In this document: positions 4,688 through 9,928 of the stretch, piece after piece | How positions within the stretch are numbered: position 1 is the stretch's first letter | Layout of the letters: each line of letters begins with the position of its first letter | Assembly: GCA_030620925.1 (NCBI GenBank) | Contig: JAUXIQ010000022.1 | Span: 1-12,177 of the forward strand | Reading direction: 5' to 3' | Length of the DNA: 12,177 nucleotides | Origin: Nitrospinota bacterium | GTDB lineage: Bacteria; JAUXIQ01 | Made by a program: the position numbers and the translations under genes | Notes under the pieces: model-generated | Database searches by the model: none | What the model saw: only the letters and a program-made list of their open reading frames with translations | Told to the model about the DNA's origin: nothing

Positions 4688-6589
4688 GTGAGTATTTTCA
4701 AAAGAATAGAGGAACATCAAGATAAGCTGGACACTACTCCCTGGGAAGGAACATTCAAGGAATACCTTTCCGTGGTTATAGAACAACCCAACCTGGCGTG
4801 GCTTGCCCATCAGCGGATTTATAATATGGTGAGATCATACGGGGTGGAAACGGATGAAGATGGCAAGGAGTACTTCGAGTTTTATAAGAAAGAACTGTTC
4901 GGCGTGGATGATTCCATTACCAGTGTTATGGAATATCTTAAGGGAGCCAGCCTGGGCTCAGACGTAGGTAAGCGTATACTGATGCTCTACGGCCCCCCTT
5001 CATCCGGGAAAAGCCAGTTGGTCATACTGTTAAAGAGAGGCATAGAGGAATTCACACGCACCGAGGAAGGAGCCGTTTACGCCATCGCCGACTGCCCGCA
5101 GCACGAGAACCCGCTGCACCTCATTCCCTTTTCGCTGCGCAAGGATTTCCTGGACGAGCATGGGGTAAAAATAGAAGGAGAGCTTTGCCCCATCTGTTCC
5201 CTTAACCTGAAGGAAAAATACGAGAACGATATCTACCGGGTGCCAGTAAAAAGAATTTTCTTCTCAGAAAAGGAGAGAGTGGGCATAGGTACCTTTGTGC
5301 CCTCCGACCCTAAATCCCAGGATATTTCCGAGCTGGTGGGAAGCATCGACCTCTCTACCGTGGGCGAATACGGCTCTGAGTCCGACCCCAGGGCATATCG
5401 CTTTGATGGCGAGCTCAACGTGGCCAACAGGGGGATGATAGAGTTCATAGAAATGCTCAAGGCGGACGAGCGGTTTCTCTATATACTTCTCACCCTTTGC
5501 CAGGAGAAGAACATCAAGACCGGGCGGTTCCCGCTTATTTACGCCGACGAGATGGTCATCGCCCATACCAACGAGGCGGAGTTCAACGAGTTTATTGCGG
5601 ACAAAAGGTCCGAGGCCCTTCGTGACAGGATGATCATCGTTCGTATGCGCTATAACCTTGGGGTTTCTGATGAGGTAAGGATTTATAAGAAACTCCTCAA
5701 GCAGGCGCAGGTGGAAGATGTGCATATCGCTCCGCATACCCTGGAGGTCGCTTCCATGTTCGCCATCCTCTCCAGGCTGGAGGAGCCAAAGATGGCGGGC
5801 CTCACCCTGGTGAAGAAGATGAAGCTTTATAACGGCGAGGAGGTGGAAGGTTTTCGCCAGAAGGACCTCAAACAGATAAAGGAACAGACCGAGCGGGAGG
5901 GGATGGACGGTGTATCGCCTCGTTTCATCATCAACAGGATGACCTCCACCCTTACCAGGGCGGAGGTGAGCTGCGTTACCCCTATCGACGCCCTGCGCAC
6001 GATAAAGGACGGCTTCGAGAGCCACGCCCAGTTAAAGAAGGAGAGCCAGGAAAACTTCAATAACCTCATCGCCGAAGTCAGGAAGGAATACGACGAAATC
6101 GCCAAAGTGGATGTGCAGAAAGCCTTCTTCATCTCTTTCGAAGATGAGGCGATGACTTTGTTGAACAACTACCTGGACAACATCGAAGCCTACCTCGACG
6201 ACCGCAAGCTGCCTGATCCCATAACCGGCGAGGAAGTGGAACCTGAAGAGAGGCTCATGCGGTCTATTGAGGAGAAGGTCAAGGTTCCCGAGAGCGGCAA
6301 GGACGCTTTCCGCAACGAGGTGCTGCGCAAAGTCGCCGTGGCCCAACGAAAGGGGGAATGCTTCGATTACACCACCCATGAAAAGCTGAAAGAGGCCATA
6401 GAAAAGCAGCTTTTCGATGAGCGAAGAGATACCATAAAGCTCACCGTTTCCTCAAGGAACCCCGATCCCGAGCAGCTACGCAAGGTGAACGAGGTCGTCA
6501 ATACCCTGGTAGAGCGGGAGGGTTACTGCACCCACTGCGCCAATGAGCTTCTCAAATACGTGAGCAGCCTTATGGCCAGGGAGAAATAG
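4688..6589 (+). CDS. prkA: PrkA family AAA+ protein (YeaG-type serine kinase/ATPase)
   Basis: The 633-residue protein matches the PrkA/YeaG family in length (about 630-645) and across its whole sequence. The N-terminal AAA+ domain (about 1-380) has Walker A GPPSSGKS at 102-109 and the hallmark block IGTFVPSDPKSQDISELVGS (200-219), followed by GEYGSESDPRAYRFDGELN (226-244). A sensor-like IAHTNE lies at 291-296. The PrkA C-terminal domain covers about 400-633. E. coli and Bacillus members were described as Ser/Thr protein kinases, and the Bacillus protein also as an ATP-dependent protease; the activity here is not decided. Unusual Cys/His pairs are C136-x2-H139, C167-x2-C170 and the CTHC at 613-616. 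The product is cytoplasmic with no membrane segment. It is first gene of a three-gene operon; its stop shares a base with the next start. Start chosen at GTG 4688, with 4682 as alternative. Confidence 0.95.
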   Translation: MSIFKRIEEHQDKLDTTPWEGTFKEYLSVVIEQPNLAWLAHQRIYNMVRSYGVETDEDGKEYFEFYKKELFGVDDSITSVMEYLKGASLGSDVGKRILMLYGPPSSGKSQLVILLKRGIEEFTRTEEGAVYAIADCPQHENPLHLIPFSLRKDFLDEHGVKIEGELCPICSLNLKEKYENDIYRVPVKRIFFSEKERVGIGTFVPSDPKSQDISELVGSIDLSTVGEYGSESDPRAYRFDGELNVANRGMIEFIEMLKADERFLYILLTLCQEKNIKTGRFPLIYADEMVIAHTNEAEFNEFIADKRSEALRDRMIIVRMRYNLGVSDEVRIYKKLLKQAQVEDVHIAPHTLEVASMFAILSRLEEPKMAGLTLVKKMKLYNGEEVEGFRQKDLKQIKEQTEREGMDGVSPRFIINRMTSTLTRAEVSCVTPIDALRTIKDGFESHAQLKKESQENFNNLIAEVRKEYDEIAKVDVQKAFFISFEDEAMTLLNNYLDNIEAYLDDRKLPDPITGEEVEPEERLMRSIEEKVKVPESGKDAFRNEVLRKVAVAQRKGECFDYTTHEKLKEAIEKQLFDERRDTIKLTVSSRNPDPEQLRKVNEVVNTLVEREGYCTHCANELLKYVSSLMAREK

Positions 6590-7758
6590 TGAAGATAGCA
6601 ATGATGGAACAGGCCTTTCCATGGGATTTGAGGAGGAGGGGCCTGAAAGACAGCATACGGCACGACCACCGGGTCCGTGAAGCGGTAAAGAAAAACCTGA
6701 AAGAGCTCGTCGGGCGGGAGGAGATCATCACCTCCGACGGGAAGAAAAAAGTGAAGATACCGCTTCAATACCTGGATCAGTACCGGTTTAAGTACGGTCG
6801 GCCGGGGGAAGGCGTGGGCCAGGGTGAGGGCGAGCCCGGCGACGTCATCGGCAAGGAAGGCCAGGAGCAGTTTTCAGGCGAGGGGCAGGCCGGAGATATG
6901 CCCGGCGAGAACGTCTATGAAGCGGAGTTCACCCTGGAAGAGATCACCAAGATGATGCTGGAAGATCTGGACCTCCCCTGGCTTGAAGAGAAAGACGAAA
7001 AACAGCAGAAGACCTCAAGCTATTCCTACGACGAGGTACGCACCAAGGGCATATTGCCCAACCTGGATAAACGCAGGACCCTCTATCAGAGCTTGAAGCG
7101 CAGCGCGGCGAAAGGGCGCGGAAAAATAGTTAGAATTGTGGATGATGACCTCCGCTACAAAGTATGGAGGGAGAGGGAGCAGTACCAGTCTAGCGCCGCG
7201 GTATACCTGCTCATGGACCGCAGCGGCTCTATGACCACCGACAAAAAGTACATCGCCAAGAGCTTCTTCTTCTGGCTTGTGCGTTTTCTCAACCTCAAAT
7301 ATCAGAATGTGGACCTGGTGTTCATCGCGCATGACACCGAAGCCCAGGTGGTGGAAGAGAAGGATTTCTTCACCATTAGCAACAGCGGGGGCACCAAGTG
7401 TTCTTCGGCTTACGGGTTGGCTCTGGAGCACATAGTCTCCACCCATCCAAGGGATAAGTGGAATAACTACGTCTTCCACTTCTCAGATGGCGATAACTGG
7501 GCCGAAGACAACCAGTACTGCAAGGAGGCCGTGCAAGAGCTGCTCCAGCATACCTCCATGCTGGGCTACGGCGAGATCAAGTATCGGGATGAGGCCACCT
7601 TCTACGGCTGGGGCCGCCCCTTTGATACCTCCTGGAGCACCCTGCACCAGGAGTTTAATAACATAGAACATCCACATTTCATCACGGTGACCATCAAGCA
7701 AAAAGAAGACGTGTACGAGGCGTTAAAGGAGTTCCTGAGCAGGAAGGAAGAACAGTGA
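6589..7758 (+). CDS. yhbH: YhbH/YeaH family protein (DUF444, von Willebrand A-like)
   Basis: Partner protein of PrkA; its biochemical role is unknown. The 389 residues are close to Bacillus YhbH and slightly shorter than E. coli YeaH. The N-terminus (about 15-65) is the usual basic segment (DSIRHDHRVREAVKKNL). A Gly/Glu-rich, probably disordered linker spans about 70-107. Then come the conserved FTLEEITKMMLEDLDLPWLE (114-133) and a C-terminal von Willebrand A domain. Its MIDAS metal site is complete: DRSGS at 210-214, Thr269 in SGGTKCSSA and Asp300 in FHFSDGDN. The GTG start at 6589 uses the last base of the prkA stop codon; AGGGAG at 6578-6583 is 5 bases upstream, so translation is probably coupled. 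A co-occurring AAA+ and MIDAS protein suggests a MoxR/VWA-like chaperone or assembly pair, which is inference. Confidence 0.93.
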   Translation: MKIAMMEQAFPWDLRRRGLKDSIRHDHRVREAVKKNLKELVGREEIITSDGKKKVKIPLQYLDQYRFKYGRPGEGVGQGEGEPGDVIGKEGQEQFSGEGQAGDMPGENVYEAEFTLEEITKMMLEDLDLPWLEEKDEKQQKTSSYSYDEVRTKGILPNLDKRRTLYQSLKRSAAKGRGKIVRIVDDDLRYKVWREREQYQSSAAVYLLMDRSGSMTTDKKYIAKSFFFWLVRFLNLKYQNVDLVFIAHDTEAQVVEEKDFFTISNSGGTKCSSAYGLALEHIVSTHPRDKWNNYVFHFSDGDNWAEDNQYCKEAVQELLQHTSMLGYGEIKYRDEATFYGWGRPFDTSWSTLHQEFNNIEHPHFITVTIKQKEDVYEALKEFLSRKEEQ

Positions 7759-9185
7759 GCCTGGAGAGGTTCGAAGAGATAAAAAAGGTTGCCGTGGAGC
7801 TGGGGCTGGACTTTTTCGATATCTATTTCGATACCGTTCCTCTGGACATCATGGCCGAGATAGCCGCTTACGGGCTCCCCACCCGACCCCAGCACTGGTC
7901 CTACGGGAAAGTCTACAACCGTTATCGGGTACACGGCCGCATGGGGCTCTCCAAAATCTACGAGATAGTTTTGAATAATGACCCCTGCTACGCCTTCCTT
8001 CTGGATACCAATATTGAGATAGAGAACCTCCTGGTTGCCGCCCACGTTTATGCCCATTGCGATTTTTTCAAGCACAACGTGGTGTTCAAAGATACCGACA
8101 GGAACATGGTCAACGAAGCCGTGCAGCACGCCATCCGGGTGGACGAGTATATAGAAAAATACGGGCTGGAGCGGGTGGAGAAGGTTATGGATATAGCATT
8201 CTCCGTGGATAAACATATAGACTTTCACAAGAAGCTCTACCGCAGGAAGTACCCCCCCCGTCAGGTAGTTGAGAAAGAGGTCAAGACTGACGAGTATGCC
8301 GACCTCTTCGGCGAGGAATCGTTATCGGTGGTGGAGGAGGTGGTCGGGGATAAGCTGCCCCCCCATGCGGAGAAGGACTTACTCTGGTTCATGGCCAACT
8401 ACGCCCCCATAGAGCCCTGGGAAAAAGATATTCTGGATATGGTGCGCGAGGAGAGCTTCTATTTCCTGCCTCAGTTCGAGACTAAAATACTCAACGAGGG
8501 TTGGGCCAGCTACTGGCATGCCGAGATACTGAACAGGTATGCGAGCCTCACTCCGGCGGAGACCATCGACTTCGCTTCGCTGCACGCCTCAGTGGTGCAT
8601 CCGGGAGGCATGGGGTCCATCAACCCTTATTATCTGGGTTATAAACTACTGATAGATATTGAGAAGCGTTGGGATGAGATGTACCGCAATGGAGAGTCGG
8701 CAATTGACGGCCGGACCAAGCTTTTTAAAGTGCGCGAGGAGGAGAACGACTTTTCATTCATCTCCAATTACCTCACTGTGGAACTGGCCGAGGAGCTTCA
8801 ACTGTTTACCTACGGCTACTCCTGCTCACATTCCCAGGGGGGTAAAGGCAAGTGCAGCCGGTGCGGTGAACTGGAGATAAAGAGTCGCGACCTGGACCAG
8901 GTGGTCCAGAGCCTCATCGCCTCTAAATCCAACTACGGAGTTCCCAGGGTGACCATCACCGAGGTTAAGAACGGCGAGCTTTACATGCAGCAGGACCCCA
9001 TGGAGCTCGGCGGTCTGGACAAGAAATATGCGGATAAGACCATCGAATATATCTACAAGCTCTGGAAACAGCCGGTCCATATCAAGACCGTCGACGAGAA
9101 TGGAAACGAGGTGCAGCTCACCTGCTGCGACAACGGCCAGATGGTCTCCAAGAACAACAACGAGCAAAACGAAGGCACCGAATAG
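7755..9185 (+). CDS. spoVR: SpoVR/YcgB family protein
   Basis: Third gene of the PrkA operon, overlapping the previous stop by 4 bases (GTGA). The SpoVR family is named for a Bacillus spore-cortex phenotype but occurs widely in non-sporulating bacteria; its molecular function is unknown. At 476 residues it has the usual length. Conserved blocks include AAHVYAHCDFFKHN (95-108), LLWFMANYAPIEPWEKDIL (209-227), then FLPQFETKILNEGWASYWH (237-255). C-terminal to these are LHASVVHP (276-283) and the LYKLW-like strand IEYIYKLWKQPVHI (430-443). His97, His101, His107 and His255 with Glu248 could form a metal centre, which is inference. An unusual insertion with C357, H359, C367 and C370 looks like a zinc knuckle. 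The Asn/Glu-rich tail after 460 is likely disordered. No signal peptide or membrane segment was seen. No clear terminator follows the stop. Confidence 0.94.
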   Translation: MSLERFEEIKKVAVELGLDFFDIYFDTVPLDIMAEIAAYGLPTRPQHWSYGKVYNRYRVHGRMGLSKIYEIVLNNDPCYAFLLDTNIEIENLLVAAHVYAHCDFFKHNVVFKDTDRNMVNEAVQHAIRVDEYIEKYGLERVEKVMDIAFSVDKHIDFHKKLYRRKYPPRQVVEKEVKTDEYADLFGEESLSVVEEVVGDKLPPHAEKDLLWFMANYAPIEPWEKDILDMVREESFYFLPQFETKILNEGWASYWHAEILNRYASLTPAETIDFASLHASVVHPGGMGSINPYYLGYKLLIDIEKRWDEMYRNGESAIDGRTKLFKVREEENDFSFISNYLTVELAEELQLFTYGYSCSHSQGGKGKCSRCGELEIKSRDLDQVVQSLIASKSNYGVPRVTITEVKNGELYMQQDPMELGGLDKKYADKTIEYIYKLWKQPVHIKTVDENGNEVQLTCCDNGQMVSKNNNEQNEGTE

Positions 9186-9286
9186 ACAGGTTTTATTGCA
9201 CGCCCTTTAGTAAGAAACTCCCTCAAATAAATCCTCCTTTTATTGTCATTTTGGATGAGGTGAATCTGCGGCACACGGGGTTCGCG

Positions 9287-9314
9287 GTAGGAGCGCCTTC
9301 CAGGCGCGACCGTA
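9287..9314 (+). repeat. 28-bp GTAG REP-like element, copy 1
   Basis: GTAG, then GA, then a perfect hairpin GCGCCT/AGGCGC with a 3-base loop, ending in GACCGTA. All 28 bases recur at 9662-9689 in the same orientation. A GTAG tetranucleotide directly before a small palindrome is the layout of REP elements mobilised by RAYT (TnpA-REP) transposases; no such transposase is in this window. Confidence 0.85.
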
Positions 9315-9317
9315 AGG

Positions 9318-9332
9318 GCGTATTACATACGC
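9318..9332. repeat. Short hairpin related to 114-135
   Basis: GCGTAT (9318-9323)/ATACGC (9327-9332) is a perfect 6-bp stem with a 3-base loop. It shares its core with the 9-bp stem at 114-135, so the two look like diverged copies of one module. Confidence 0.6.
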
Positions 9333-9400
9333 TCCACGAAGGCGGGATTGATCCCGTGGAACGCGGGACGCCTCTACGAGAAATTGCTGGGGTCGTTGGG

Positions 9401-9492
9401 TGTCGTAGGGGCAACCCCCCCGCGGAAGGCGGGATTGCCCGTCATCGGTATTTATATTATTTGGGCAGGCACAGGGGCCTGCCCCTACGACA
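9401..9492. repeat. 92-base unit with 13-bp perfect inverted ends
   Basis: TGTCGTAGGGGCA at 9401-9413 and its exact reverse complement at 9480-9492 bound the unit. Inside, the left half is an imperfect hairpin (GGGCAA 9409-9414 with TTGCCC 9435-9440, inner CCCGC/GCGGG). The right half is a perfect 8-bp hairpin GGGCAGGC (9463-9470)/GCCTGCCC (9477-9484) followed by CTAC. The two GTAG-type modules face each other with an AT-rich spacer, like a paired REP (BIME) or a very small MITE. No target-site duplication is evident. Confidence 0.7.
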
Positions 9493-9546
9493 GTGTATCC
9501 TGTCATTCTGAGTCCCGCGTTTTGCGGGACGAAGAATCTCGCCTGC
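9493..9546 (+). repeat. Composite intergenic repeat, copy 2
   Basis: GTCATTCTGA (9502-9511), a perfect hairpin GTCCCGC (9512-9518)/GCGGGAC (9524-9530) and AAGAATCTCGCCTGC (9532-9546) give the same module order as 1-60, in the opposite orientation. The preceding GCCCCTACG is also shared with copy 1, where it lies at 70-78 read on the minus strand, so the larger composite (GTAG module plus this module) is conserved as a unit. Confidence 0.85.
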
Positions 9547-9590
9547 CCGAGCAAACCCTGTAGAGCTTTATTCTGCCCCCTCCCCTTAAT

Positions 9591-9612
9591 CCCCTCCCAC
9601 CTGTGGGAGGGG
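9591..9612. repeat. Perfect 10-bp C/G-rich hairpin
   Basis: CCCCTCCCAC (9591-9600) and GTGGGAGGGG (9603-9612) pair perfectly around 2 bases. A related C-rich run CCCCCTCCCC (9576-9585) precedes it. It has no T-tract, so it reads as another dispersed repeat and not a terminator. Confidence 0.65.
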
Positions 9613-9645
9613 AGATTTATTGCTGGCGGAATCGCGGCAAGATGC

Positions 9646-9670
9646 CGCTCCTACATTGGATGTAGGAGCG
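9646..9670. repeat. Perfect 10-bp inverted repeat joining two REP-like modules
   Basis: CGCTCCTACA (9646-9655) and TGTAGGAGCG (9661-9670) pair around TTGGA. The left arm is the end of an inverted module (CGCGGCAAGATGCCGC hairpin at 9634-9649, then CTAC). The right arm is the head of the 28-bp element at 9662. The two modules are therefore arranged head to head. Confidence 0.7.
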
Positions 9671-9689
9671 CCTTCCAGGCGCGACCGTA
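9662..9689 (+). repeat. 28-bp GTAG REP-like element, copy 2
   Basis: Identical over all 28 bases to 9287-9314. A further GTAG (9687-9690) overlaps its end and starts another small dyad, GCAAG (9693-9697)/CTTGC (9699-9703), so modules appear to be stacked. Confidence 0.85.
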
Positions 9690-9738
9690 GGAGCAAGGCT
9701 TGCCCTGCCCAGGGCGCTGTCCCGCTGCCGCCGGTCGG

Positions 9739-9806
9739 CCCTACGACTGTGTATCCTGTCATTCTGAACGAAGTCCTGCCTTCCGCGGGACGTTCCGCTA
9801 AGAATC
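9739..9806 (+). repeat. Composite intergenic repeat, copy 3 (degenerate)
   Basis: The first 29 bases (9739-9767) match 9483-9511 with one difference (T for A at 9748). The hairpin that follows is imperfect (GTCCTGC against GCGGGAC), and only AAGAATC (9800-9806) of the 15-base end block is kept. This is a decayed copy of the module at 9493-9546. Confidence 0.75.
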
Positions 9807-9838
9807 GTATTTACGCGGTAGTTAGCGAGAACCTTTTT

Positions 9839-9868
9839 ATGACATGGGTTTCTGTGACGTGGTAGACT
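9839..9868 (+). promoter_or_regulatory. Weak candidate promoter for the AOR gene
   Basis: ATGACA (9839-9844) and TAGACT (9863-9868), spaced 18 bases, match the sigma-70 type consensus at five and four of six positions. It lies 60 bases upstream of the ATG at 9929. No better candidate was seen after the repeat cluster. Confidence 0.25.
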
Positions 9869-9928
9869 TATGGGAATTTTTTTGTGCCAGATGCGAATGA
9901 TCGAATATGAAGCAAAGCGAGGGTAATC

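Larger units (their letters stand above)
9186..9928. repeat. Gene-free, repeat-dense intergenic region
   Basis: These 743 bases between spoVR and the AOR gene hold no credible coding frame. From about 9287 to 9806 they are a cluster of short hairpins and repeats, several headed by GTAG or, inverted, ending in CTAC. Parts are duplicated within the cluster and again at 1-135. The individual elements are listed separately. 9186-9286 and 9807-9928 are plain; the latter carries only a weak possible promoter and the AOR ribosome binding site. Confidence 0.85.

Noticed and set aside
5264-6025. A 253-codon minus-strand frame inside prkA
   Set aside because: Antisense shadow. The plus strand encodes conserved PrkA blocks throughout, and the product (His/Leu/Gly-rich) resembles no family.
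7602-8228. A 208-codon minus-strand frame across the yhbH/spoVR junction
   Set aside because: It crosses two well-supported overlapping genes and has no recognisable motif or ribosome binding site.
7755-9185. Evidence that the organism forms spores
   Set aside because: SpoVR and PrkA families occur in many non-sporulating bacteria, and no specific sporulation gene is in the window.
9186-9286. Intrinsic terminator after spoVR
   Set aside because: T-rich patches occur but no stem precedes them. The first hairpins are in the repeat cluster about 100 bases further on.
9251-9690. Several 60-100-codon frames in the repeat cluster
   Set aside because: They are translations of palindromic repeats, Arg/Gly/Pro-rich, and contradictory on both strands.
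9287-9806. CRISPR array
   Set aside because: The repeats are of several kinds, unevenly spaced and in both orientations. No regular repeat-spacer pattern or cas gene is present.
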